A stretch of 64,000 bases of DNA from Flammeovirgaceae bacterium UBA4465 (GCA_905182375.1 CAJJBF010000019.1:1-64000), one strand, 5' to 3'. Shown: positions 36,397 through 45,862, counted from the stretch's first letter. Program-made: numbers and translations. The notes: generated by a model from the letters alone, not told the origin.

Positions 36397-36583
36397 GTGA
36401 ATATACCGGTCACTAGAGATTAAGGTTAGCCTAATTGAAAATACTTGAGTTTGATCTGATGTAAATCTTCTCTAGATATACAGACAAATTAAAGAATAAA
36501 TTAGAATATAAATATACAACCTGTTGATGCCATTTTAGTTTCATTAATAAAAAATAAAGAAAAGTCTATTTTATTTTTTAATT

Positions 36584-39031
36584 TTGAGTTTAATTCACTA
36601 TAAAAATGTGGGAAAAAAAACGATATCAATTTTATACACTATCTTATTTCTGCATTGTGGACTTTGTCAAACCCTTGACACTACTCTGGCTAATTTCCAA
36701 TATTACCAATACCAAGTACCAGAGGAAAAAGTTTATTTATCAACAGACAAAGAAGTCTTTGTTCAAAATGAAAATTTATGGTTCTCTGTCTTTTTAGTCA
36801 ATGCGAGGACTCATCAAACTAGTTCAATCAGTGAACTAGTCTATGTTGATTTACTAGGGCCGAAGGATGAAATTATTTCCTCCTTAGCAATTGATATGAG
36901 GTCTCATTTGGGTAAGGGTAGTTTTTTTTTAGCAGACAGTCTCTTAGGGGGTAACTATACAATAAATGCATATACGCATTATATGCGAAACAGCTCCCCA
37001 GAATTTATATTTTCGAAAACGGTAGAATTTTTTAATTTAAAACGAAAAAAAACCATCAAGGAACCCGTCACCGATGAACAAGGAATCCATGTTGATTTTT
37101 TCCCAGAGGGAGGATATGTTCTGGGTGGAGTGCCTAATGCTATTGCATTTAAGATTATTGATGGCTTCGGAAATGGCTTAACTCATAAGGGGGTGTTGAT
37201 TGATGCTAAAGGAAATAAGGTAACCGAGTTAAATCCTTTAAATTTTGGATTGGGAAAGTTTCAATTTACCCCAGATAGTGATCAGCAGTATCGTGGATTT
37301 TTTCAGATCAATGGTAAAGATTATTTTTTTAAACTTCCAAAAGTTAAGGATAAAGGTTATCAGCTAACCGTAAGAAGGGCTTTGACTAAAACTCATATTA
37401 CGGTCAAGGGATCACCAGGAATGAGCTTTGAAAACACCTATCTGTTGATGCACATAAGGGGTAATATCATAAAAGTGGTAAAAGCGAATCCTGGGGAAGA
37501 GTTTATTTATAATTCGCTGGTTAATGATCAAGTTTCATCAGGAATTGTCCATGTTACTTTTTTTAAAGATCGTGTGCCTTTACTAGAAAGACTATTTTAC
37601 AACGAAAGAGCGAATGATAAAATAAACATAGAAGCTGACGTAACACCAAATATTAAAAAGAGGAGTAAGGTTAATTTTGATTTGAGTGTTTTAGATCCGA
37701 AAGGGTTAAAATCTTCAGGGTCTTTTTCGGTTTCAGTACAAAAAACATCAATAGGTACAAAAAACATCAATATTGAAAATTATTTATGGTTGACCTCAGA
37801 TTTGATAGGGTATATTGAGTCACCAAATTATTATACAAATGCAGTCAATGCGGATCGATTTGAAATGTTAGATCTACTCATGTTAACACATGGATGGAGA
37901 AGATTTGAATGGGGCAACGTATTGAATAGGACGTTGCCTCCTATCCTTTATTTCCCAGAAAAGGGATTTACGTTGGAAGGGAAAGTCGTCCGTTGGGAAG
38001 ATCGATCAAAACCTATTCAAGTTGATTTATCAATGATGTTTCTTGAAAACATCACTTTTCAAGCAAGAACGTCAAGTAATGAAGCTGGTGATTTTTGGTT
38101 TGAAGGTTTACAAGTTGAAGATACTTTAAATGCAGTGATTCAGACAATCAATAGTAAAAAAGAGAAAAAGGGTAAATCAGGTAAATTAATTAATTCATTT
38201 ATTGAACTGAAGAAAAAGACATATCCTAAAATAAGAATCGATCATCAAGCTAAAAAAATCGAAAGCAAGGCATTAAATCGTGATTATTTGGATGATATGT
38301 TGGAAATTTCCCAAATCAAAGCTTCATTTGATGGAGATGTAATTTTTCTAGATGAAGTAGCTGTCGAATCAACGGAAGATAGATCTTCCAATCCTTTTTA
38401 TAGAGAATATATGCTTTACCGAGAGCCAGATGCACGCGTAGTTATGGATTCTATAAAGAGCGGATATGCAAATATTTTTGATGTAATTAAGGGGAGGCTT
38501 ACGGGTATACAGTTTAGTAAAGATGAAAATGGAGAGTATATTGCCTTGATTAGAGGTCCTAACTCAATTTCATTAGATAACAACGCAGTTTTTTTACTTG
38601 ATGGTCAGCAAATTCCATCCTCGGTGATCAGTACTATCAATCCAAATGATATTTCTCATGTTGATGTATTAAAGGGGGTTCGAGCAACTATCTATGGTAC
38701 TTCAAATGGTGTAATCGCCTTTTACCGAAAGACGGGCAGATCAGGCGCAGCACTTGGTAATACGATGGGTATTTTAAATGTGAAAATGTATGGATATCAT
38801 CAACCAGATGAATTTTATGTACCGAATCATAAAAATCCAACGGAAAAAGAAAAGATTAGACCAGACCGACGTGGCACACAGTATTGGTCTTCAAATATTT
38901 CTATGAGTCAGAACAAAGCAAACTTTTCTTACTATACCTCAGATGACTCAGGGGATTTTGTCGCTTACATTGAGGGATTGACCGATGAGGGTAGATTGAT
39001 CCGAGCAGAGATTAATTTTGAAGTAAATTAA
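36584..39031 (+). CDS. Large exported protein with MG2-like and TonB-plug domains
   Basis: An 815-residue protein of a Bacteroidota family annotated as TonB-dependent receptor plug-containing. It starts with a signal peptide (LYTILFLHCGLCQ) and an alpha-2-macroglobulin-type MG2 domain (PEEKVYLSTDKEVFV), has further beta-sandwich repeats, and has a plug-like domain near 625-720 (FDVIKGRLTGIQFS, AVFLLDGQQIPS, VDVLKG). There is no 22-strand barrel, so it cannot be a transporter by itself. Role unknown; surface or periplasmic assembly is possible. I keep the TTG start at 36584; a GTG at 36608 gives a cleaner signal peptide. It closes the sulfatase/dehydrogenase gene row, 187 bp after the last DUF5916 gene. 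Confidence 0.8.
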   Translation: MSLIHYKNVGKKTISILYTILFLHCGLCQTLDTTLANFQYYQYQVPEEKVYLSTDKEVFVQNENLWFSVFLVNARTHQTSSISELVYVDLLGPKDEIISSLAIDMRSHLGKGSFFLADSLLGGNYTINAYTHYMRNSSPEFIFSKTVEFFNLKRKKTIKEPVTDEQGIHVDFFPEGGYVLGGVPNAIAFKIIDGFGNGLTHKGVLIDAKGNKVTELNPLNFGLGKFQFTPDSDQQYRGFFQINGKDYFFKLPKVKDKGYQLTVRRALTKTHITVKGSPGMSFENTYLLMHIRGNIIKVVKANPGEEFIYNSLVNDQVSSGIVHVTFFKDRVPLLERLFYNERANDKINIEADVTPNIKKRSKVNFDLSVLDPKGLKSSGSFSVSVQKTSIGTKNINIENYLWLTSDLIGYIESPNYYTNAVNADRFEMLDLLMLTHGWRRFEWGNVLNRTLPPILYFPEKGFTLEGKVVRWEDRSKPIQVDLSMMFLENITFQARTSSNEAGDFWFEGLQVEDTLNAVIQTINSKKEKKGKSGKLINSFIELKKKTYPKIRIDHQAKKIESKALNRDYLDDMLEISQIKASFDGDVIFLDEVAVESTEDRSSNPFYREYMLYREPDARVVMDSIKSGYANIFDVIKGRLTGIQFSKDENGEYIALIRGPNSISLDNNAVFLLDGQQIPSSVISTINPNDISHVDVLKGVRATIYGTSNGVIAFYRKTGRSGAALGNTMGILNVKMYGYHQPDEFYVPNHKNPTEKEKIRPDRRGTQYWSSNISMSQNKANFSYYTSDDSGDFVAYIEGLTDEGRLIRAEINFEVN

Positions 39032-39032
39032 T

Positions 39033-40115
39033 TCAAGCTTGGTACACCATGGCATTTATATTCATGCCTGCGCCTACAGAAGCAAATATGATTTTATCAC
39101 CTTTTTCGATCTGATGTCCATCCAATTCGTTTTTTAAGATCAAATCCAGTAGGGTAGGAACGGTGGCCACTGATGAATTACCGAGCCAAGAAATCGTCAT
39201 GGGCATCACATCAACAGGAACTGATAGATCATCCTCAAGTTTGTAGAGTCTATTGAGGATGGCGTCGTCCATTTTTCCATTGGCCTGATGGATGAGCACT
39301 TTCTTAATTTCACTGAGAGGGATACCACTTTTATGTAGGCAAGCTCGAATGGCTCCGGGTACATGATTTAATGCATATTGATAAAGTTTGCGCCCATACA
39401 TCTTCAGATAAACACCTTCTTTAGTGCCATTTTCGGGCAAATAAGAATCCCCCATAAAAAGCATTTCTGAATGCTCTAGGGTATCAGAGCGTGTTTTATG
39501 GGCCAAGATACCTGTTGGGGTAGTGCTTTTTTGAGAGGTCAATAAAGTGGCCCCTGCCCCATCAGCATAGATCATGCTATCTCTATCATGAGGGTCAGAA
39601 ATTCTCGAGAGTATATCTGCTCCAATGACTAAAATATTATGAGCATCTCCCGACTTGATGTAATAATCTGCTTGTATCATGGCTTGTAGCCAACCAGGAC
39701 ATCCAAAGGGAAGGTCATAAGCAACCGTATTTGGATTGACTATATTTAATTTTTTCTTAACACGAGCGGCCAGACTGGGTAAGATATCTACTCCCATATT
39801 TCCATGTTTTAATTCACCAAAATTATGAGCAAAAATGATGTAATCAAGTTCTTCACGGTTGACTTCAGATGATTTTAATGCATCTTCAGCAGCTAACCAA
39901 CCAAGATCGGATGTACCCATATTATCATCTGCATAGCGCCTTTGGCTGATGGTAGTAATTTGCTCAAACTTTTCGATAATGTCAATATTAGATTGAGTAA
40001 ATGTTTGCCCAGAAGCATCCGTAAAATGATTGCCTAAGAAGGCATCATTGTGTATGATTTTGGTCGGAATATATTTGCCTGTTCCGCAAATAACACTGTA
40101 TGTTTTTTCTGACAT
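39033..40115 (-). CDS. Beta-ketoacyl-ACP synthase III-like enzyme
   Basis: Thiolase-fold condensing enzyme of 360 residues. The Cys-His-Asn triad is visible: Cys139 in PFGCPGWLQ, histidine in LIHQANGK and asparagine in SWLGNSSVA. This is the FabH set, which starts fatty-acid synthesis by condensing acetyl-CoA with malonyl-ACP, but the protein is longer than FabH (about 320) and FGCPGW differs from the FabH cysteine motif, so it belongs to a side branch that may make special acyl chains. It is monocistronic and its 3' end abuts the MG2/plug gene with one base between. Confidence 0.82.
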   Translation of the reverse strand: MSEKTYSVICGTGKYIPTKIIHNDAFLGNHFTDASGQTFTQSNIDIIEKFEQITTISQRRYADDNMGTSDLGWLAAEDALKSSEVNREELDYIIFAHNFGELKHGNMGVDILPSLAARVKKKLNIVNPNTVAYDLPFGCPGWLQAMIQADYYIKSGDAHNILVIGADILSRISDPHDRDSMIYADGAGATLLTSQKSTTPTGILAHKTRSDTLEHSEMLFMGDSYLPENGTKEGVYLKMYGRKLYQYALNHVPGAIRACLHKSGIPLSEIKKVLIHQANGKMDDAILNRLYKLEDDLSVPVDVMPMTISWLGNSSVATVPTLLDLILKNELDGHQIEKGDKIIFASVGAGMNINAMVYQA

Positions 40116-40265
40116 AACTATTAAAATGTTGTGTGATTGAAAGGATTAATTCTTTCGGAATCCTACAAAATACTAATTTCCTTACAAAATTAGTATAAAA
40201 AACCTAATTATTCTCAAAAGTGTCCTGACCTACGAAAATATATTCCCAAATCACTGTAATTCTAT

Positions 40266-41216
40266 TTACAATGGAAATTTCTCTAAGTAATTAGCCACAT
40301 GGAATCCTAAATTTCTGATCTTTTTGGTTTGTTCAGAATTGTTATTTAAACCTGCATTTGTGTGATTTAGATGAATGAAGTAAATTTTATTTTTTTCTTT
40401 TAAAGGCATGGATGAAAACAAATCCATGGTTTCACTGATGAAAGGATGAGGGATTTCTGAAATATCTCTATGATTAATTTCACCACTATCTAAAAAGGTG
40501 CCATCAATAAAGGCATAATCTACGAGCGTTATTTTTTCAGTGATATCTTCTTCCCATTCATGCCATTTGTCGATATCAGGTATGAATATCGCTGTTTTAT
40601 TTGGCCCCTCTATTTGATAACCTACCGTTTCTGAATATTCATCTCTGTGAGGGATCAAAAAGGGTTTAACCTTTATTAGAGAATTTATTGGATGATATAC
40701 TTGATTGGTTAGGGGCTGAATTTCAATGTTTTCTTCATTAATCAACTGATTCCAAGGACCATTTTTTTCTAAAAAAAACTGCATTTTGGGCATGACGAAT
40801 ACCTCTGTCTGATGGCTGTTGAAGGCCTCTTTGCCTAAGTACATTAACCCTGAATAGTGACCTATATGGGCATGTGTTAAAAATATTCCATTGGGAATAT
40901 CGTCCTTTTGGAAAGGAGCAAACATATGCAATGCCTTGAGCTGCTCCGGCAAGTCTGGCGTGGCTTCAAAAATAAAGCTTTGCTCATTGACTGGATCAAC
41001 CAAGCCCAAGCAAGTTACTTTTCGTTGAGGATCGGGGTTTTCCCAAAGTACGGCACAACACGATTTGGCACAGCCAATATGAGGAGAACCCCCGTCTTGC
41101 ACATTACCAAGAACAACTAGAAAAGGAGCTGGTTCTAGAGGGAGATTGATTTCAGACCTTATTAGGAAATCCATCAATGGCATGCAGATCAAAGATAAAA
41201 AAATAATTATTGACAT
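40266..41216 (-). CDS. PqqB-like MBL-fold metallo-hydrolase
   Basis: A 316-residue metallo-beta-lactamase-fold protein. VQDGGSPHIGCAKSCC near residue 40 matches the DGGxPxxxCxxxxC start of PqqB-like proteins, and THAHIGHYSG holds the first metal motif. In this motif the aspartate of the usual HxHxDH is glycine. Further candidate ligands are in LIPHRDEYSETVGY and FIHLNHTN. An N-terminal hydrophobic helix (IIFLSLICMPLMDFLI) suggests export or anchoring, which is unlike cytoplasmic PqqB. No other pqq gene is in the window. Function unknown; a C-terminal glutamine-rich tail has no match. Confidence 0.78.
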   Translation of the reverse strand: MSIIIFLSLICMPLMDFLIRSEINLPLEPAPFLVVLGNVQDGGSPHIGCAKSCCAVLWENPDPQRKVTCLGLVDPVNEQSFIFEATPDLPEQLKALHMFAPFQKDDIPNGIFLTHAHIGHYSGLMYLGKEAFNSHQTEVFVMPKMQFFLEKNGPWNQLINEENIEIQPLTNQVYHPINSLIKVKPFLIPHRDEYSETVGYQIEGPNKTAIFIPDIDKWHEWEEDITEKITLVDYAFIDGTFLDSGEINHRDISEIPHPFISETMDLFSSMPLKEKNKIYFIHLNHTNAGLNNNSEQTKKIRNLGFHVANYLEKFPL

Positions 41217-41267
41217 ATTTCAGTGATTTAACTCTACGTAAGTATGAAACTAACTAAAAATAGGGCA

Positions 41268-41295
41268 TAAAAAAAGGGTAGTTAAAAACTACCCT
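41268..41295 (-). terminator. Rho-independent terminator
   Basis: Stem AGGGTAGT/ACTACCCT with a short A-rich loop (41275-41282 and 41288-41295) followed on the minus strand by a T-run. It lies 25 bp after the stop of the secreted protein at 41320 and just before the PqqB-like gene. Confidence 0.8.
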
Positions 41296-41319
41296 CCATA
41301 CTTAATAAAAAAGAAGAAT

Positions 41320-41913
41320 TTAGTTTAATGTGATCAGCCTATCATAGACTTTACCATTCGTGTATAGTTGGACGGTGTAATGACCTGGATTTAGGTGAGA
41401 GAGATCATAGGCTTGAACTAGATTTACACTTCCTGATAAGTTATTTTCTGATATTATATTCCGATCTTCATCAAGAATTGAAACCGTTAACTTTTCATTG
41501 TTTAAGGCAAGTAAACTTATATTGAGTTGGGTATCCTTTAACATTATTTGAGGTTTGAAGGAGGTTGTCTTCATTTGGTTAGCAGCACTTACTTTACCAT
41601 TGATTTTGGTTAAACTTGTAGTCTCGGTTTTATAATCGTCTTCTATTTGGAGTTCGTAAGTCCCGTCAGGTAATTCCATTAGATTTAGGGAGCGTTGAAA
41701 TATCTCAGCACTAGCGATATCTTCTTGGTAAAGTACCACTCCTTGTTGATTCAGCAATAAGCATTTCGCATTATACTTAATATCTGATAATTGAATAATA
41801 AATGAATAATTATTTGAAGAAATAATTCTTAAATCAATAAGGTGATCAGCTTGTGCAAAGTTGATCGATAACAATAAGCATATAATGGATAATCGAATCT
41901 TTAAGTTTTTCAT
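41320..41913 (-). CDS. Secreted protein of unknown function with two beta-sandwich repeats
   Basis: A 197-residue exported protein: signal peptide ending NFAQA, then two units. The first contains LLLNQQGVVLYQEDI and LMELPDGTYELQIED; the second LTVSILDEDRNIISE and LSHLNPGHYTVQLYTNGK. These resemble Por-secretion-tail or DUF3244-like beta sandwiches, but the C-terminus ends before a normal T9SS tail would. I start at ATG 41913; the longer frame from 41982 adds residues before the signal peptide. It is divergent from the AraC gene and has its own terminator. Confidence 0.7.
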   Translation of the reverse strand: MKNLKIRLSIICLLLSINFAQADHLIDLRIISSNNYSFIIQLSDIKYNAKCLLLNQQGVVLYQEDIASAEIFQRSLNLMELPDGTYELQIEDDYKTETTSLTKINGKVSAANQMKTTSFKPQIMLKDTQLNISLLALNNEKLTVSILDEDRNIISENNLSGSVNLVQAYDLSHLNPGHYTVQLYTNGKVYDRLITLN

Positions 41914-42061
41914 TTGGAAACTGTTTTTTAGATAAATTGATAAAGCAAAACTACTAGGTTCATTTAGCATCAGGCACATCAAAATTTGCTTATATATGTT
42001 CTATTTTGTCATTTATATTAATTTAATGTCAAATCAAGGTTAATTTAAACGACTTTTAGTT

Positions 42062-42069
42062 TAATTTTG
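42062..42069 (+). promoter_or_regulatory. Candidate -7 box for the AraC gene
   Basis: TAATTTTG fits TAnnTTTG, 35 bp before the ATG at 42105. No clear -33 TTTG is seen at 19-21 bp, so confidence is low. Confidence 0.3.
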
Positions 42070-42104
42070 TATTACAAAAATGCTCATAGGCTAATGAAGA
42101 TTTT

Positions 42105-42977
42105 ATGATTTTTACGAATCCTACTTTTGAGAAGATCAGTACCCCACACGGGGGTTCTATTTTAGTAAGGAAATTTTCTTATGTGCCCCGAGATACCAGA
42201 CCTTATTGGCATTATCATCCAGAGTTGGAGTTGGTTTATGTACATGGGGGCAGTGGGAAGCGACATATTGGAAGTCATTTATCTTATTTTCAAGAGGGAG
42301 AACTTGTTTTGATTGGCCCCAATCTCCCACATCAGGGATTTACCAATAGACTGAGTGGGCACAGTAGTGAAACGGTAGTCCATTGGCCAGCAGATTTTTT
42401 AGGACCTGACTTTTTTGATGTTCCAGAAATGGCACCTATCAAACGGATGTTTGAATTATCTAGAAAGGGTTTGGCCTTCACAGGAAAGACTAAACTTGTG
42501 GTTGGAGCCAAATTAGAAAGGCTGTATGAGTTAAATCATTTTAAACAATTAACAAGATTACTGGAAATACTTAATGATTTGGCTTTGTCTGATGAATATG
42601 TACTGTTGAATGCCGAAGGCTTTTCGTTGGAGGTGGAAGGGCAAGATAATGATCGCATTAATAAGGTTTTTAATCATGTGCGTGAGCATTTTCAGGAGTT
42701 GATTACTTTGACAGAAATTGCGGATTTAGTGAGCATGACTGAGCCTTCTTTTTGTCGTTATTTTAAAAAATTAACAAGTAAAACCTTTATTCAATTTCTC
42801 AATGAATATAGATTGGTTCACGCATCTAAGTTATTGGCAGAAAAAAAGATCAGTATCACTGAAGTTTGCTATGAAAGTGGATTTGGTAATTTTTCTCATT
42901 TCAATAAGCAGTTTAAGGTTTTTACAGGTAAAACTCCTTCACAATATAGGGCTGACTTAAAAGAGATCATTCAATAG
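42105..42977 (+). CDS. AraC-family transcriptional regulator with cupin sensor
   Basis: A 290-residue regulator. N-terminal cupin-type sensor domain (about 20-110: WHYHPELELVYVHGG, GELVLIGPNLPHQG) and C-terminal double helix-turn-helix (about 190-285: ITLTEIADLVSMTEPSFCRY, then ITEVCYESGFGNFSHFNKQF, ending FTGKTPSQYR). The family usually responds to a sugar. Just downstream are a small secreted protein and galactokinase, and the exported sugar dehydrogenase cluster lies upstream, so a role in controlling carbohydrate use is plausible. It is transcribed alone. Confidence 0.9.
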   Translation: MIFTNPTFEKISTPHGGSILVRKFSYVPRDTRPYWHYHPELELVYVHGGSGKRHIGSHLSYFQEGELVLIGPNLPHQGFTNRLSGHSSETVVHWPADFLGPDFFDVPEMAPIKRMFELSRKGLAFTGKTKLVVGAKLERLYELNHFKQLTRLLEILNDLALSDEYVLLNAEGFSLEVEGQDNDRINKVFNHVREHFQELITLTEIADLVSMTEPSFCRYFKKLTSKTFIQFLNEYRLVHASKLLAEKKISITEVCYESGFGNFSHFNKQFKVFTGKTPSQYRADLKEIIQ

Positions 42978-43457
42978 TAAAAGATGGTTTCCATTTCAAG
43001 ACACTTTAAACTGACTTTATGGAAGATAGGGTAGGATGGGATTGGTAAACCATATAAAGTGCATGCTAATTTCAGAGGTAACCTTAGAAGAGGCCTAAAA
43101 TGAATCAAACAGAGGCTTAAATCTTAAGAATACGTTCCAGACCTATCGATTTATTTCTTGGGTATGAGTTTCCTTACTAAAATAAAGCAATTTTGCAATT
43201 CTTGAATAATTTGGGGGATCTTTTTTTATCCATTTTCGACCCACTTACGATAGTCTCAGATAACTATATTCTTTAATTATTCTTGATGTAATCTCATCAA
43301 AATACGATATACTTGGGTTATAATTTTGACTAAGTTGTGGCATAATTTTTTTTCTGAGACCTCATGAATGTCCTCTTAAATATGAGAGTTAGTGGATGAA
43401 AAAACTGGGATAGAAGGGTCAATATCTCTGATTTTCATGACTAAAATCATCAATAGC
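42978..43457. other. Intergenic region, 480 bp
   Basis: AT-rich region between araC-like and the small secreted protein gene. Contains a TAATTTTG at 43321-43328 that could be a promoter -7 box for the downstream genes. No RNA gene or riboswitch could be recognised. Confidence 0.4.
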
Positions 43458-43751
43458 ATGAACAAAAACAGGCATAATTTTAGATTTTTTTTAATGATGC
43501 TTCCTGTTTGGATAATGACTGTCCAATCATTGCAGGCTCAAAGCTATGAGCTGGAGATACCCAATGAGGCATTGAAAATTAAGACCAATTTGGACAGGTA
43601 TATATTATTTTCCATCGATTATCATCAGGAAAGAGTTCTTGATATCAACCGAATTTCTATGGGACAGGATGCCTACTATTTAGATCACATATTCGTGCAA
43701 CGGTCTAAAACTTTTAATGTTAAAAAAAGAGCATTGACTTATGCGGTTTGA
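43458..43751 (+). CDS. Small secreted protein upstream of galK
   Basis: A 97-residue protein from ATG 43458. Signal peptide (FFLMMLPVWIMTVQSLQAQS) is followed by about 70 residues with no recognised motif (ELEIPNEALKIKTNLDRYIL). It overlaps the galK start by 11 bases, so the two are co-transcribed and maybe translationally coupled. Length and end look abrupt; it may be the 5' remnant of a longer gene that was overrun, but there is no leftover sequence to prove this. Confidence 0.5.
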   Translation: MNKNRHNFRFFLMMLPVWIMTVQSLQAQSYELEIPNEALKIKTNLDRYILFSIDYHQERVLDINRISMGQDAYYLDHIFVQRSKTFNVKKRALTYAV

Positions 43752-44904
43752 AAAAGAACTCAGTGGATGGGAAAATGGATCTAAGCATAACCCCATCTGG
43801 GTCAATGCGCCAGCACGAATTAATCTTATTGGTGAACATACTGATTATAACTATGGATTTGTCCTGCCTGCAGCTATCGATAAAGTCGCCTATTTTTTAA
43901 TTCAATTAAGAGAGGATAATCATTGTAAGGTAGAGGCCAAGGATATCGGAGATCATTTGATTTTTGATTTTCAAGATGACCTAAAACCGTCGGCCAAAAA
44001 TTGGCAAAACTATTTTTTGGGCGTAATGCATTATATGAAAAGTAGCGGTAAGGTAAAGCAAGGGTTCAACTTGGTGTTCGAGTCCGACATCCCCACAGGT
44101 GCTGGGATGTCTTCTTCTGCGGCGCTGGCTTGCGGTTTTGGTATGGCTATAAATGAGGCCTATCAATTGGGTTTGAGCAAGCAAGAAATTGCGGAAATCG
44201 CGCAACTTGCAGAGCACCATTTTGTAGGTGTCAAATGTGGAATTATGGATCAGTATGCCTGTATGTTTGGTATGGAAGGCCATGCACTGAAACTTGATTG
44301 CAGGACGTTTCAGTATCAATATCAAAAAATTCAATTAGATGATTATCAGCTTGTTCTGATCGATTCTAAAGTCAAACACGAGCTCACCTCAACGGAGTAC
44401 AATAAAAGAAGGGAGGAGTGCGAAAGGGTTGTTTCAATTTTCAAAAAACAGGATCCTGCCATTGCTACTTTGAGAGATGTAACGCAAGAACATCTTGCGA
44501 ATTTCGGAAAAGTCTTGGATTCGGTTGCTTTTAAGCGATGTGACTATGTGATCAATGAAAACAGAAGAGTGGTTGAGGCTTGCCAGGCACTGCATGCGAA
44601 TGACCTTCAATTATTTGGGGCATTGATGTATCAATCCCATAAGGGCTTGGCCCATGATTATGAGGTAAGTTGTAAAGAATTGGATTTTTTGGTGGACGCA
44701 GCAAGACAAAGCGGTCATATTATTGGGTCAAGAATGATGGGAGGAGGTTTTGGTGGCTGCACCTTAAATATCATAGCGCAACCAAATGCTCAGGAAGTGG
44801 TCAACTCCATACTGAGTAGCTATAAAGAAAAGATGGGCAGGGATGGGGAATCATATTTTATTGAAATCAAAGAGGGTTGTAAAATATTGGATAGCGGAGC
44901 ATAA
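43741..44904 (+). CDS. galK: Galactokinase
   Basis: GHMP-family kinase of 387 residues that phosphorylates alpha-D-galactose at C1, the first committed Leloir step, in the cytoplasm. The galactokinase signature is in NLIGEHTDYNYGFVLPAAID, the ATP-binding motif in PTGAGMSSSAALACG and motif 3 in MMGGGFGGCTLNI. No galT or galE neighbour is present. The gene follows a small secreted protein gene with an 11-base overlap and may be controlled by the AraC-type regulator upstream. It fits with the exported mutarotase at 27471 if galactose is the sugar concerned. Confidence 0.95.
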   Translation: MRFEKELSGWENGSKHNPIWVNAPARINLIGEHTDYNYGFVLPAAIDKVAYFLIQLREDNHCKVEAKDIGDHLIFDFQDDLKPSAKNWQNYFLGVMHYMKSSGKVKQGFNLVFESDIPTGAGMSSSAALACGFGMAINEAYQLGLSKQEIAEIAQLAEHHFVGVKCGIMDQYACMFGMEGHALKLDCRTFQYQYQKIQLDDYQLVLIDSKVKHELTSTEYNKRREECERVVSIFKKQDPAIATLRDVTQEHLANFGKVLDSVAFKRCDYVINENRRVVEACQALHANDLQLFGALMYQSHKGLAHDYEVSCKELDFLVDAARQSGHIIGSRMMGGGFGGCTLNIIAQPNAQEVVNSILSSYKEKMGRDGESYFIEIKEGCKILDSGA

Positions 44905-45235
44905 GATTGTTAAGATCATAAATGATTATTATCGCTTTAAAGGGGAACTCTCATCTTAGTTTAATTTCGCAGATTGATTGTCATAACTTCATTATGAGTT
45001 ATCAGAGCATATTTGTTGTTTATATAAATAGGATAAGTATCCAAACGCTAAAGTTTGATGGTTTGCTAGGAAACCATCAGAATGTATGTTACGTTGATGA
45101 AATCTTTTAAATCTGGACTGTGTGCGAGTGATTATTTTATGAAACGTAGAAACTTGAGGAATATTAATTTTTATTTAAGACTAGCTTTGTACTTTGTTTT
45201 TAGCAGCTTTGCTTGAAAAATAATTGGGTATTCAA
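44905..45235. other. Intergenic region, 331 bp
   Basis: No convincing gene; a 62-codon open stretch has no start signal or homology. A short hairpin GATGGTTT/AAACCATC (45057-45078) has no T-run, so it is not an obvious terminator. Confidence 0.4.
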
Positions 45236-45862
45236 ATGGATTTGTTTTTAGTCATGTGTGGGGCGTTGATTTCGGTAATGAATCCTTTGGGGACCGTGCC
45301 CATTTTTGTGGGATTAACGCAAGAGCATACGATACCAGAAAGAAATAAGATTGCCTTTTGGGCCTCTTTCAATGTTTTGGTTATATTATTGATCTCTTTT
45401 TTCGCAGGTAAATTTATTTTAATATTTTTTGGAATTACCTTAAATTCATTAAAAATTGCAGGGGGATTGATCATTACTTTTTCGGGTTTTTCGTTGTTGA
45501 CAGGAGCCTTTGCCAAATCTAAAGGTATGAGTAAAGATTCAGTACAAGAAGACATCAATACTCGTTCAGATATTTCATTAACCCCTTTGGCACTTCCTAT
45601 GATTGCCGGGCCAGGTGCTATATCATTACTGATTACGTTTAATCAAGAGTATATAGGATTAGTCAACGTCATTATCATCTTGGGTGCCATCGTTATTTCA
45701 ACTCTTTTCGTTTTCCTGATACTCAGAAGCTCTTTTGTGATTGTTAAAGCAATGGGCGCCTCAGGGATCAACGCGTTGTCAAGAATCATTGGCTTTATTG
45801 TTATCGCTATTGGGGTTGAGTTCATTACGGCTGCGATAACGAGTATCTTTCACATCAAATAG
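45236..45862 (+). CDS. MarC-family membrane protein
   Basis: A 208-residue protein with six membrane helices and MarC-family phrases: MNPLGTVPIFVGLT near the start, LPLMIAGPGA-like LALPMIAGPGAISL in the middle and IIGFIVIAIGVEF at the end. MarC/UPF0056 proteins were once tied to multiple antibiotic resistance, but that was disproved; function is unknown. I start at ATG 45236 rather than the TTG at 45224, which adds four residues. Monocistronic. Confidence 0.88.
   Translation: MDLFLVMCGALISVMNPLGTVPIFVGLTQEHTIPERNKIAFWASFNVLVILLISFFAGKFILIFFGITLNSLKIAGGLIITFSGFSLLTGAFAKSKGMSKDSVQEDINTRSDISLTPLALPMIAGPGAISLLITFNQEYIGLVNVIIILGAIVISTLFVFLILRSSFVIVKAMGASGINALSRIIGFIVIAIGVEFITAAITSIFHIK

Noticed and set aside
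25773-39031. A classical Sus-type polysaccharide utilisation locus
   Set aside because: No SusC barrel, SusD lipoprotein or glycoside hydrolase is present in the region.
28667-41216. A complete PQQ synthesis and use system
   Set aside because: Only one PqqB-like protein with an altered metal motif is present; pqqA, pqqC, pqqD and pqqE are absent from the window.
43981-44334. 117-codon minus-strand frame inside galK
   Set aside because: Antisense to highly conserved galactokinase motifs.
45057-45078. Hairpin downstream of galK as a terminator
   Set aside because: No T-run follows and it is over 150 bp past the galK stop.
44922-45110. 62-codon open frame after galK
   Set aside because: No signal peptide, no motif and AT-rich composition; looks like a chance open stretch.
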